Made by a program: the position numbers and the translations under genes
In this document: in pieces, positions 44,152-52,244 of the stretch
Numbering within the stretch: position 1 is the stretch's first letter
How the letters are laid out: each line of letters opens with the position of its first letter
The notes under the pieces: model-generated
What the model saw: only the letters and a program-made list of their open reading frames with translations
Databases searched by the model: none
What the model was told of the DNA's origin: nothing
NCBI RefSeq assembly: GCF_020529025.1
Contig: NZ_JACNMM010000006.1
Coordinates: 248,001-312,000 of the forward strand
Source of the DNA: Oceaniglobus trochenteri
Lineage (GTDB): Bacteria > Pseudomonadota > Alphaproteobacteria > Rhodobacterales > Rhodobacteraceae
DNA: 64,000 nt
Direction: 5' to 3'

Positions 44152-44172
44152 GACAGGCACTCGTGCCTTGTC
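44152..44172 (+). terminator. Probable terminator of the acyl-CoA dehydrogenase/SDR operon
   Basis: GACAGGCAC pairs with GTGCCTTGTC across a TC turn with one bulged T, followed by TTCGTC. It lies 45 bp after the SDR stop. The U-run is poor. Confidence 0.5.
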
Positions 44173-44345
44173 TTCGTCAATCGCGGTCATGCGCCGCTAG
44201 TCAATCCGTGATCCTTTGGCCGCCTGGCAAAGGTCAAAGGATTAACTTGCCATAAAGCCGCCCCTTGCATGGGCCGCTTTCAGACAGAAAACAACAGCCG
44301 GTCAATCGTTCCAGTTGCACTGCGCCGGAACTTCGCATACCTATA

Positions 44346-44363
44346 ATGATCATCGATGCTCAT
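44346..44363. promoter_or_regulatory. LacI-type operator ATGATCATCGATGCTCAT
   Basis: An 18-bp dyad with a perfect CATCGATG core and ATGA/TCAT arms, 39 bp before the TctA-type start. Its first 12 bases (ATGATCATCGAT) recur exactly at 50040-50051, in front of the LacI gene at 50103. This links the two promoters. Confidence 0.7.
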
Positions 44364-44402
44364 ACTCGACATGACAAAACCTGTGCGAATGAGGCAAGAA
44401 AC

Positions 44403-46442
44403 ATGATCGGCCCTCTTTTTGACGGTGTGCTCCTCCTGCTTGACTGGTCGACGCTGGGGTACCTCTTCCTCGGAATCCTTGTCGGCATATGGCTGGGCGC
44501 AGTCCCGGGTCTTGGCGGCGCGCTGGGTATTGTCCTGGCGCTGCCCTTCACCTTCAGCATGGACGCGCCCGATGCCATCGCCCTGTTGCTGGCGATCTAT
44601 GCCGTCACCTCGACATCCGACACGATCTCGTCGGTGCTACTTGGCATCCCCGGAACGGCGTCTTCCCAGGCAACCGTTCTTGATGGCTATCCCCTGGCCC
44701 AGCAGGGACAGGCCGCGCGGGCCTTTGGGGCGGCCTTCACCGTTTCAGCTTTCGGCGGGGTGTTCGGCGCGATCGTCCTGGCGGTCTCCCTGCCGATCAT
44801 CATGCCCATCATTCTCAAGTTCAATAACCCCGAGCTTTTCATGCTGGGCCTTGTCGGGCTGGTGATGGTGGCCAGCCTGACGGGTGCCTCCATCGCCAAG
44901 GGGCTGATTGCGGCGGCGTTCGGCCTGCTGATCTCCACCGTCGGATATGCCGATGACGCGGCGATCCCGCGATTCTGGATCGGGCAAAGCTATCTGCTGG
45001 ATGAACTGCCTCTTGTTCCCGTGGTGCTGGGGCTGTTTGCCCTGCCCGAAATCATGGACCTGGCCCTGCGCAACACCTCCATCGCCAAGGGGGTGCCCGA
45101 TACCGGGGGCTTTGCGCAGCTTCGCCAGGGCATTGGCGATGCCTTCAGAAACTGGTGGCTGGCCGTGCGTTGTTCTGCCATCGGCGTTTACGTCGGCATG
45201 ATCCCGGGTCTTGGCGGCGCCGTCGTCGACTGGATCGCCTATGGCCATGCCGTCCAGTCCAGCAAGGACAACGAGAATTTCGGAAAAGGCGACATCCGCG
45301 GTGTCATCGCGCCCGAGGCAGCCAACAACGCGGTGCGGGGTGGCGCCCTGATTCCGACCGTCGCCTTCGGCATCCCGGGAAGTGCCATGAACGCGCTGCT
45401 GCTGTCGGCCCTTCTGATTCAGGGGTTGCAGCCGGGCAAGGCGATGCTGACCACCAATCTCGACATCACCTTTTCCATGGTCTGGGCCATCGCCATCGCC
45501 AATATCGTCGCCGCCGGGCTGTTGATGCTCTGGAGCAACGGGATTTCCAAGCTGGCCTTCATTTCCGGGCACCTGGTGGTGCCGGGGGTCATGCTTTTCA
45601 TCCTGATGGGGGCATGGACCACGAACGCCGCGCCCGGAGACTGGATCACGCTTTTGATCTTCGGTGCCATCGGTTTTTCCATGAAGCGTGGCGGCTGGCC
45701 GCGCCCGCCGGTCATTCTGGCCTTTGTGCTGGGCGGCATGATCGAGAATTCGTTCCTGCTCAGCTGGAAGATCCACGAAGGGCTGGGCTGGTTGAATCGC
45801 CCCATCGTGCTTGTCCTGCTGGCCATCATCGTTCTGACGCTGGGCCTGTCGATCCGGTCGGGCTTCCGGATGAGGCAAAGCAGGCAGGATCCCGAGGCGA
45901 AGCAGTCGTCGAACCTGAGCGATGCGGATGCCGACGCCGATCCGTTGCTGTCGGTTGCCGTCTGGCTCATGATGTTTGCCGTCTTCGTTGCGGCCATCTG
46001 GATCTCCACGGACTGGCCGGTGCTGGTTGCCGCCATGCCCATGCTGGCAGCCGCACCCGCGCTGATGCTGTTGGCCGTGATGGCCGCCAACGGGCTTTGG
46101 CAATCGCGCCCCCTGGGGCCGTGGCTGTCGCGTCACGCCGCGATCAGCACCGCGGATCCGATCAATCGGCGCGCGGTGGCCTTCTTTGCCTATCTCGGCG
46201 CGATGCTGCTGGTCGCCGTGCTGGTGGGCCAGAAGATTGCCATCGTTGCCTTTGTACTGGCCTATCTCGTGCGCTGGGGCGGCTACCGTGGCGGGCGGGT
46301 TGCCCTCTATGGGCTGGCCTGCTGGGCGGTCCTGATCCTGTTCTACGACAGAATCGTTCACATCTTCTGGTTCCGGCCGGTTTTGGGGCCGGCAATCAGC
46401 GCGATCCTGCCCGACTGGTTCCCGGTCTGGCTTGTAATCTGA
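44403..46442 (+). CDS. Tripartite tricarboxylate transporter permease, TctA-TctB fusion
   Basis: A 679-residue membrane protein. Residues about 1-500 are TctA: LGAVPGLGGALGIVLALPFTF (the family Pro/Gly-rich repeat) recurs as GMIPGLGGAVVDWIAYG near 265-280, with about 10-12 hydrophobic segments. After a polar linker (about 495-515, DPEAKQSSNLSDADADAD) comes a further stretch of about 160 residues with four or five hydrophobic helices, the size and layout of the small TctB subunit. No separate tctB gene exists in the operon, so a fusion is likely. The ATG at 44403 follows GAGGCAAG. It would import an organic anion with the TctC-type protein downstream. Confidence 0.85.
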   Translation: MIGPLFDGVLLLLDWSTLGYLFLGILVGIWLGAVPGLGGALGIVLALPFTFSMDAPDAIALLLAIYAVTSTSDTISSVLLGIPGTASSQATVLDGYPLAQQGQAARAFGAAFTVSAFGGVFGAIVLAVSLPIIMPIILKFNNPELFMLGLVGLVMVASLTGASIAKGLIAAAFGLLISTVGYADDAAIPRFWIGQSYLLDELPLVPVVLGLFALPEIMDLALRNTSIAKGVPDTGGFAQLRQGIGDAFRNWWLAVRCSAIGVYVGMIPGLGGAVVDWIAYGHAVQSSKDNENFGKGDIRGVIAPEAANNAVRGGALIPTVAFGIPGSAMNALLLSALLIQGLQPGKAMLTTNLDITFSMVWAIAIANIVAAGLLMLWSNGISKLAFISGHLVVPGVMLFILMGAWTTNAAPGDWITLLIFGAIGFSMKRGGWPRPPVILAFVLGGMIENSFLLSWKIHEGLGWLNRPIVLVLLAIIVLTLGLSIRSGFRMRQSRQDPEAKQSSNLSDADADADPLLSVAVWLMMFAVFVAAIWISTDWPVLVAAMPMLAAAPALMLLAVMAANGLWQSRPLGPWLSRHAAISTADPINRRAVAFFAYLGAMLLVAVLVGQKIAIVAFVLAYLVRWGGYRGGRVALYGLACWAVLILFYDRIVHIFWFRPVLGPAISAILPDWFPVWLVI

Positions 46443-46467
46443 TTATCTTGAAGGAGGAGGAGACAAG

Positions 46468-47514
46468 ATGAAACTCAAGACCATACTCACGGCAGGGGCG
46501 GCCGTCCTGTTCAGCGCGATAGCGGCCCAGGCGCAGGATCTGGCAGGCAAGACTGTCACAATCATGGTCGATGTACCGGCCGGATCGGGCGGTGATCTTC
46601 ATGGGCGCATCTTCGCCAAGAACCTTGGCGCGCACATCCCGGGCAACCCCGATGTCATCGTGGTGAACAAGCCCGGTGGCGGCGGCGCTACGGCGATGAA
46701 CACCGTGTTCGAACAGGGGGCCAAGGACGGCACGATGCTGTGTTATTGCGGGCTGGACGCCGCAGGGGTGATCGCCGGGGCCCCGGGGATCCGCTATGTC
46801 CCCGAAGAGATGGCCCATATCGGTTCGGCGGCAGACAGCCTGGCTTTCGTGGCAAGGACCGACAGGGTGGGCAAAGCCGAGGATCTTCGCGGCGACGAGG
46901 CGATACTGATCGGCGGCCGGGGCAAGGCCGTTTCGATGGATATTTTCGGCAACCTCGGGCTCAAGGTTCTGGAGGCGAACTATCGCTATATCGGTGGGTT
47001 TGGCGGCTTCTCGAAGATCGCGGCAGCGATGCTGGCCGACGAGGTTCATGCCGGTCACGCCGGGCTGTCGGGTTTCGTGCGGTTCTTCGGTGACAACGAC
47101 ACCGCCAAGCCCGTTTACTATCACCCGTTCTTCGACACCGACGGCGCGCCCCTTCCCCCGCGGGAAGGGATCTTCCCCGACGGGGTGCCCAGCATCGTCG
47201 ATGTCTATACCGAACTGAACGGCGAAGAACCCTCGGGCGACTGGTGGGATACCTACGTCTGGTATCGCAGCAACATCATGTCGGCGGGTATCGCTGTCAC
47301 GGCGCCTCCGGGGATGGAGCCTGCGATCGTAGAAATGCTGCAACAGGCCTTCCAGGACACGGTGAACGATCCGGCCTATCTTGAGGAATATCGCGCCGCC
47401 ATCGGCGAACCGCCGTTCTTCAATTCGACCGCGCTGACCGAAAAGATCTTCACCAGCTTCCGAAATGCGCCCGAGGCTGTGAACGCCAAGCTCGAAGAGC
47501 TTTTGGCCGAATGA
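46468..47514 (+). CDS. Tripartite tricarboxylate transporter binding protein, TctC type
   Basis: A 348-residue periplasmic receptor with a signal peptide (MKLKTILTAGAAVLFSAIAA, cleavage near AQAQDLAG). Conserved elements include VDVPAGSGGDLHGRIFAKNL (about 32-51) and VVNKPGGGGATAMNT (about 65-79). The family normally reads (P)PGGxxD here; VPAGSGGDLHGR is a variant. It is slightly longer than the usual 320 residues, with an insertion around 205-255. AAGGAGGAGGAGA precedes the ATG, giving strong translation. It lies 25 bp after the fusion permease. Confidence 0.88.
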   Translation: MKLKTILTAGAAVLFSAIAAQAQDLAGKTVTIMVDVPAGSGGDLHGRIFAKNLGAHIPGNPDVIVVNKPGGGGATAMNTVFEQGAKDGTMLCYCGLDAAGVIAGAPGIRYVPEEMAHIGSAADSLAFVARTDRVGKAEDLRGDEAILIGGRGKAVSMDIFGNLGLKVLEANYRYIGGFGGFSKIAAAMLADEVHAGHAGLSGFVRFFGDNDTAKPVYYHPFFDTDGAPLPPREGIFPDGVPSIVDVYTELNGEEPSGDWWDTYVWYRSNIMSAGIAVTAPPGMEPAIVEMLQQAFQDTVNDPAYLEEYRAAIGEPPFFNSTALTEKIFTSFRNAPEAVNAKLEELLAE

Positions 47515-47520
47515 TCGAAA

Positions 47521-47548
47521 GCGGGCGCCCCTTCTGCCGGGCGCCCGC
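47521..47548 (+). terminator. Hairpin between TctC-type and sulfatase genes
   Basis: GCGGGCGCCC and its exact complement around an 8-nt loop, followed by CCTTTCC. Only 58 bp separate the two genes, so it more likely attenuates than ends transcription. Confidence 0.55.
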
Positions 47549-47572
47549 CCTTTCCTGCCCAGAGGACCCAAC

Positions 47573-48838
47573 ATGCAACCCAATATTCTTATCCTGATCA
47601 CCGACCAGCAGCGTTGGGACAGTCTTGGCTGCAACGGCAATGTCTTTGCCCACACGCCGAACATGGATGCCATCGCCGCGGACGGGGTGAATTTCGACAA
47701 TGCCCATACGCCCTTTCCGATCTGCACCCCGGCCCGGGCGACGATGTGGACGGGCGTTCTGCCCCATGCCCATGGTGTGACCGAGAACCGCTATGGCGTG
47801 CAGGACGTGCTGTCTTACGAAAGCAAGGTGAACGAAACGGTTTTCGAACCCCTGCACCGGGCCGGTTATACCACCGCCTATTTCGGCAAATGGCACCTGG
47901 GCGAAGACAGCTCGGAACGGTTTGACATCTGGGACGGGTTCAATTCACGCGGCGGGCATTGGGAGGATGGACGGCAATCATTCCAGGGGGGCACCTACAA
48001 GCCCGAGATCCAGACCGACCGGATGATCGAATTCCTCGACAGCGACCGGGCCAAGAAGGCGCCGTTCGTCGCGGTCCAAAGCTGGTACCCGCCCCACAAC
48101 CCCTTCACCGCGCCGCTGGAATATTACGAACACTATCGCGGCAAGGGCGTGCCGTTTCCGGGTTACTATGCCGCCATTTCGGCCTTGGATGATTACATCG
48201 GCCGAATTCGCCGATCGCTTGCCGACAACGGGCTGGCCGAAAACACCCTCGTGATCTTCTTTTCCGATCACGGCGAAACCTTCAATCTCGACCCGCTGGT
48301 TCCGCACAAATGTTGCTGTCTAGACACCGCTGTGAGGGTGCCGTTCCTGATGGCGGGTCCGGGCGTTCCTCAGGGCAGCCTGCGCGTTTCGGTTCCTGTC
48401 GGGCTGGAAGATCTGGCGCCGACACTCCTGGCGGCAGCCGGACTGCCTGCTCCTGACCACTACCAGGGGCGCAACCTGTTTGACGCCATAGAGGGGGCCG
48501 ATGACTGGCGGACATCCTATTATATCCAGAACGAGATGGTGAAGGTGCACACATTGCAGCGTGCCCTGCGGACCGACCGTTGGAAACTGATCCTGTCCTG
48601 GGACGAGGCGCATGAACTTTACGACCTGAGGAACGACCCCGAGGAATTGTTCAACGTGTTCAATACCCCCCGTGAGCATTTCCACGACGAATACAGGCAT
48701 TTCCCCGACTTCAGCGCTGACATCGTGACCCTCTGCCACGAATTGCACGACCATGCCGAACGCGTGGACGACCCCGTAGGGCAGGAACTTGCCGGGCGGG
48801 TGCTTCGTCAGAAGCGCCCGGCCGCAGCCGTCAGCTAA
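47573..48838 (+). CDS. Type I sulfatase, cytoplasmic
   Basis: A 421-residue alkaline-phosphatase-fold sulfatase hydrolysing a sulfate ester. The formylglycine motif CTPAR is at residues 51-55, in the context FPICTPARATMWTG; metal-site residues are in LITDQQRWD (D11) and FFSDHGE (about 222-228). YFGKWHLGE is the usual Lys/His segment. There is no signal peptide, so the substrate must be imported intact as a sulfated compound. It is read with the TTT transporter genes (AGAGGA before the ATG). The maturase (FGE or anSME type) is not in the window. Its end overlaps the convergent enolase-family gene by 8 bp. Choline-sulfatase or sulfated sugar-acid specificity are both possible. Confidence 0.9.
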   Translation: MQPNILILITDQQRWDSLGCNGNVFAHTPNMDAIAADGVNFDNAHTPFPICTPARATMWTGVLPHAHGVTENRYGVQDVLSYESKVNETVFEPLHRAGYTTAYFGKWHLGEDSSERFDIWDGFNSRGGHWEDGRQSFQGGTYKPEIQTDRMIEFLDSDRAKKAPFVAVQSWYPPHNPFTAPLEYYEHYRGKGVPFPGYYAAISALDDYIGRIRRSLADNGLAENTLVIFFSDHGETFNLDPLVPHKCCCLDTAVRVPFLMAGPGVPQGSLRVSVPVGLEDLAPTLLAAAGLPAPDHYQGRNLFDAIEGADDWRTSYYIQNEMVKVHTLQRALRTDRWKLILSWDEAHELYDLRNDPEELFNVFNTPREHFHDEYRHFPDFSADIVTLCHELHDHAERVDDPVGQELAGRVLRQKRPAAAVS

Positions 48839-50006
48839 GCGGTCCCGCCCCCGGTTCTCCCAGCAGATCGGCCGAGGGCGGCGCCCCCGCGGCGCGCCTC
48901 AGTACGGCGGGGTTCAACTCCCGCCCCCATCCCGGCCCCGTGTCGACCGGCACGGTCCCCACATGGGGGCTTGCCGGTTCGGGCAACATGATTTCGTGAT
49001 ACAAGGCGTTTTCGCGGTACTGGCGTTCGATCATGAAATTCCCTGGCACACAGGCCGCCGCAGACTGCGAAACCTGATCCAGAACCGGGCCTGCCGGATT
49101 GTGGATCGAAAATTCCAGACCCCGGCGGGTCACTTCATGGGCGATCCGCAGGCATTCCCGGATACCGCCGCAATTGCGGATGTCGGGCAGATAGACATCC
49201 CAGGCGCCCGCATCCAGCAGTTCAATGACGTCGCCCATGCCGCGCACCGTTTCGGCGCCCGCCAGCCTGATCCCTAGGTCCGATGCATGCCGACGCAGGT
49301 TGCGTAGATCCATGCGCCGCGTCGTGTCATCGGCAATCGGGCTTTCGATCCAGAACACCCCCATGGCGGCGAATTCTCGGATAACATCGCGGGCCGTGAC
49401 CATCGAAAACCGGCTGTGGCAATCCACGTTGATCGACACGTCATCGGGCACGCCATCACGTACGGCGGCCACGCAGGCGATCCCATGTGCAAGCTTTCTG
49501 CGGGCCTCGGAGCTTGTCTGGTCGATCGCGGTCAAGCCGTCGAAGGGCGCCAGCTTCAGCGCAGTGTACCCGTCCGCAACCGCAGCGCGGGCGCGGATGG
49601 CCCAGCCTTCGGGGCTGCGGTCGGACGTGCCACGATTGATGTTGGCATAGAGCGGCACGCGATTGCGCCTGGCGCCCCCCAGCAGTTCGGCCGCGCCCAT
49701 GCCACGCAGGCGGGCAAGCGCATCCAGGACCGCCTGTTCAAAGCCGCTCAGCACCAGTTGCGGCAGCGCCTCTGTCATCTGCATCTGCCGGTCCGCAACA
49801 AGGCCCGGCAGCAGCGCGATGTCGGTGCCGTACAGGGCCGGCGCCATGCTTTCAATCAACTGGATGACACCATGTTCCTGACCGAACCAGGTCACTTCGC
49901 CAAGGCCGGTCTGACCCGTGGTCAGCTTCAGTTCCAGAAACAGCCAGCAGGATTTGCGCGATACGGGCACGACATGAAGAACGTGGCTTTCAATGGATAC
50001 AGACAT
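48831..50006 (-). CDS. Enolase-superfamily enzyme, mandelate racemase group
   Basis: A 391-residue member of the superfamily, probably a dehydratase or epimerase for a sugar acid. The capping domain covers about 1-120. Barrel residues are K151 (ALKLAPF, with Ala-Pro in place of the second Lys of KxK), metal ligands D195 (NVDCHS), E221 (IESP) and E252 (GAET), D275 (PDIRNCGG) and H302 (SIHNP). The unusual first motif and NVDCHSRF differ from the dehydratase at 8802. It diverges from the LacI gene at 50103 over 96 bp that contains the shared operator, and converges on the sulfatase. Its substrate is probably the desulfated product. Confidence 0.82.
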   Translation of the reverse strand: MSVSIESHVLHVVPVSRKSCWLFLELKLTTGQTGLGEVTWFGQEHGVIQLIESMAPALYGTDIALLPGLVADRQMQMTEALPQLVLSGFEQAVLDALARLRGMGAAELLGGARRNRVPLYANINRGTSDRSPEGWAIRARAAVADGYTALKLAPFDGLTAIDQTSSEARRKLAHGIACVAAVRDGVPDDVSINVDCHSRFSMVTARDVIREFAAMGVFWIESPIADDTTRRMDLRNLRRHASDLGIRLAGAETVRGMGDVIELLDAGAWDVYLPDIRNCGGIRECLRIAHEVTRRGLEFSIHNPAGPVLDQVSQSAAACVPGNFMIERQYRENALYHEIMLPEPASPHVGTVPVDTGPGWGRELNPAVLRRAAGAPPSADLLGEPGAGPLS

Positions 50007-50039
50007 TTCGCTGCCCCCGGCACAGGATTGGCACTGGTA

Positions 50040-50057
50040 TGATCATCGATTATCATT
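50040..50057. promoter_or_regulatory. LacI-type operator ATGATCATCGATTATCAT
   Basis: An 18-bp dyad with a single mismatched pair, lying between the enolase-family start (50006) and the LacI start (50103). It shares ATGATCATCGAT and the final TCAT with the site at 44346-44363. It would let the LacI protein control itself, the downstream lyase and the divergent enolase-family gene. Confidence 0.7.
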
Positions 50058-50102
50058 TACGGAGTTCCCTACGTCAATACCAGCAATTCCCGGGACAGCG
50101 CC

Positions 50103-51113
50103 ATGACCGATTCAACCGCAGGCCGTATCACGATCGAGGATGTCGCCCGCAGCGCCGGCGTTTCGCGCGCGACCGTCTGGCGCGCGCTGAACCAGCCCGA
50201 AAGCGTCAGCACCCGCACCTCTGACAAGGTGAAACGCGCGGTCGCGGATGTCGGCTATTTTCCCGATATCGTTGCCCGGTCGTTCCGTACAAGCCGCAGT
50301 TCGCTTGTCGCCATCGTGGCGCCGACATTGCATCAGGCATTTTTCAGGGCGATTCAACGGGCCGGTGTGGTGGCCTCGCGGGCGGGATTCGAAACCGTAC
50401 TCGGGATCACCGATTACGACCCGCAGGTGGAATATGACATCGTCACCAAGATGCTGGGTCGGCGTGTGGGCGGGCTTCTGATTGTGGGCAGCGACCAGTT
50501 GCCCCAAACCCGCACCGTGATCGAGCGGACCGGAACACCCGTCGTCCAGCTATGGGATGTGGACGGTGAACCGATGCGGGCGATGATCGGCTTTTCCAAC
50601 CGCGCGGTGGGCCGGGCCGCGGCCACGCATCTTCTTGAACGCGGCCGGCGCTGCATCGCCATGTTGCATGACCCAGAACGCCCCCGCGCCCGCCGCCGGA
50701 TCGAAGGCATGCAGGAAATCTTCGGCCGCGCCGGCCTGCCCGCGCAGAACTGCATTGCCGTGAACATCGGCAACGGGGCCGAACCGATCAGCAGCCACCT
50801 TGACCGCCTGTTCCAATCGCGCGGCGACGTCGATGCCATCTACGCCAACGGCGACCAGCTTGCTCTTGAAGCGGTGCATTGGTTGCACGAAAGCGGGCGG
50901 TCGGTGCCCGGCGACGTTGCGGTCCTGGGCTTTGGCGACGATTCGTTCTCGGCCTTCGTGTCGCCTACCATCTCGACCGTTTCCGTCCCCGAGGTGGAGA
51001 TCGGCGACCGGGCAATCGCCGCCCTGTTCGCCATGATGGAAGGCGGCGAAGACAACCAGCCACAGCCCGTCTGCGACCTGGGCTGCCACATCATCCAAAG
51101 GGAAACGACGTGA
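50103..51113 (+). CDS. LacI-family transcriptional regulator of the TTT/sulfatase module
   Basis: A 336-residue regulator of the GntR(gluconate)-like LacI subgroup. The HTH TIEDVARSAGVSRATVWRALN is at about residues 10-30, and the hinge near DIVARSFRTSRSS (55-67). The sensor domain contains APTLHQAFFRAI and AIYANGDQLALEAVHWL. It is followed by the lyase gene with a TGATG overlap and preceded by GGGACAG. The two matching dyads at 44346 and 50040 make it the probable local repressor for the whole 44.4-52.0 kb module. The ligand may be the imported anion or a 2-keto-3-deoxy acid. Confidence 0.9.
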   Translation: MTDSTAGRITIEDVARSAGVSRATVWRALNQPESVSTRTSDKVKRAVADVGYFPDIVARSFRTSRSSLVAIVAPTLHQAFFRAIQRAGVVASRAGFETVLGITDYDPQVEYDIVTKMLGRRVGGLLIVGSDQLPQTRTVIERTGTPVVQLWDVDGEPMRAMIGFSNRAVGRAAATHLLERGRRCIAMLHDPERPRARRRIEGMQEIFGRAGLPAQNCIAVNIGNGAEPISSHLDRLFQSRGDVDAIYANGDQLALEAVHWLHESGRSVPGDVAVLGFGDDSFSAFVSPTISTVSVPEVEIGDRAIAALFAMMEGGEDNQPQPVCDLGCHIIQRETT

Positions 51114-52039
51114 TGGAATACAAGGGCATATATACCATCCTGCTGACACCGTTCGACAATGAGCTTTGCATCGACGAAGTCGGTCTGCGGCGTGTGATCC
51201 GCTTCAATCTTGACTGTGGGGTCAACGGTCTGGTCGCCAACGCGAATGCATCGGAAGTGGGATATCTTAGCGATGCCGAACGTCGCCGTGTGGCCGAGAT
51301 CTCGGTCGAGGGCTGCAAGGGTCATTGCCCCGTCGTCGTGGGGGTTTCTACCGCCCATGCGGTGTTGTCCGCCGGGCTTGCCCGCCATGCCGCGGATATC
51401 GGGGCCGATGCAGTGATGGCAATGCCGCCCACCTACCACCCCGCAACCCAGGATGAGATCATCGGGTATTACTGCCGGCTGGGGGACGCCACTGACCTGC
51501 CGATCGTTCTTCAGAACGCGGTCGGTCTTGGCATGACGCCCATGTCGCCCGACCTGATCGGGCGCATCATGGACGAGGTCCCGACAGTGACGATGATGAA
51601 GGAGGAAACCACATGGCCGGCCCTTACCATGGGTGCGGTCCTGGCGGCGGACCACCCCAGGCTGGTCGGGATCATGGGCGGGCGAGGCGGAAAGACCTTC
51701 ATGGAGGAGCTTCGTCATGGGGCTTGCGGCACGATGCCCGCCTGCCAGTATGCGGATGTTCACATGGCACTGTGGCGCGCGGTCGAACGGCAGGATATGG
51801 AAACCGCCGGCGAGATCTTTCGCCGTCTTCTGCCGCTTCTCGACTTCGAAATGTCCTATGGGATGCCTCTCTACAAAACCATGCTGAAGGCAAGGGGCCT
51901 CATTCGCCACGCCACCTGGCGGCAGACGGGATTCCGCGATCTCGATCGGCATGCCCTCGCCGAACTCGCGGCGTTGCTTGATGCCGTCGCTCCGTACACC
52001 CACCCGGACCACGCACCCGTCTTTGCAAACGTACGTTGA
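51113..52039 (+). CDS. DapA-family (N-acetylneuraminate lyase/dihydrodipicolinate synthase) aldolase or dehydratase
   Basis: A 308-residue TIM-barrel class I lyase. The Schiff-base Lys is K163 (VTMMKEET), and the entrance motif NANASEVGYLS (about 43-53) replaces the usual GTTGE. The Tyr that relays protons in most members (in YNxP) is replaced by Gln in VLQNAVG (Q134). That variant is known in some sugar-acid branches of the family, but it makes canonical dihydrodipicolinate synthase activity unlikely. It would cleave or dehydrate a 2-keto-3-deoxy acid made by the enolase-family enzyme. The ATG overlaps the LacI stop, and AAAGGGAAA precedes it. Confidence 0.82.
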   Translation: MEYKGIYTILLTPFDNELCIDEVGLRRVIRFNLDCGVNGLVANANASEVGYLSDAERRRVAEISVEGCKGHCPVVVGVSTAHAVLSAGLARHAADIGADAVMAMPPTYHPATQDEIIGYYCRLGDATDLPIVLQNAVGLGMTPMSPDLIGRIMDEVPTVTMMKEETTWPALTMGAVLAADHPRLVGIMGGRGGKTFMEELRHGACGTMPACQYADVHMALWRAVERQDMETAGEIFRRLLPLLDFEMSYGMPLYKTMLKARGLIRHATWRQTGFRDLDRHALAELAALLDAVAPYTHPDHAPVFANVR

Positions 52040-52156
52040 CCACCGTGACGACTGACATCGGCGCCGCCGGATCGCCTGGCCATGGTGCGGCATCGGCAAG
52101 GCCGGGCAGCACCGGATCACGGGAGAGAACGTGAACCCAAAGCCAAGTCCGGAGTT

Positions 52157-52224
52157 GTGTGCATCAAGAGAATATTTGCTACACACTCGCCCTCTCGTGT
52201 ATCAATATCGTATTTGATGCACAC
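52157..52224. promoter_or_regulatory. Nested inverted repeats around a promoter for the nucleotidyltransferase-fold gene
   Basis: GTGTGCATCAA (52157-52167) and its exact complement TTGATGCACAC (52214-52224) enclose a promoter: TTGCTA at 52176-52181 and TATCAA at 52200-52205 with an 18-bp spacer. Two further half-sites lie inside (GCTACACAC near 52179 and GTGTATCAA near 52197), so the region reads as two tandem dyads, one over the -35 and one over the -10. It looks like a cooperative repressor site; no DNA-binding gene is adjacent. Confidence 0.6.
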
Positions 52225-52244
52225 CCGCAGACCCCAGGCACCCC

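Larger units (their letters stand above)
44108..44402. other. Intergenic region before the TTT transporter operon
   Basis: It holds the hairpins at 44116-44130 (CCCTGG/CCAGGG) and 44152-44172, an 8-bp inverted repeat ATCCTTTG/CAAAGGAT (44211-44218 and 44235-44242) and the operator at 44346-44363. A frame extending the permease upstream to 44265 looks non-coding. Confidence 0.45.

Noticed and set aside
44745-46361. 538-codon minus-strand open frame
   Set aside because: It is antisense to the TctA-TctB fusion, whose membrane helices and family motifs are clear; the antisense product is Gln/His/Arg-rich and not protein-like.
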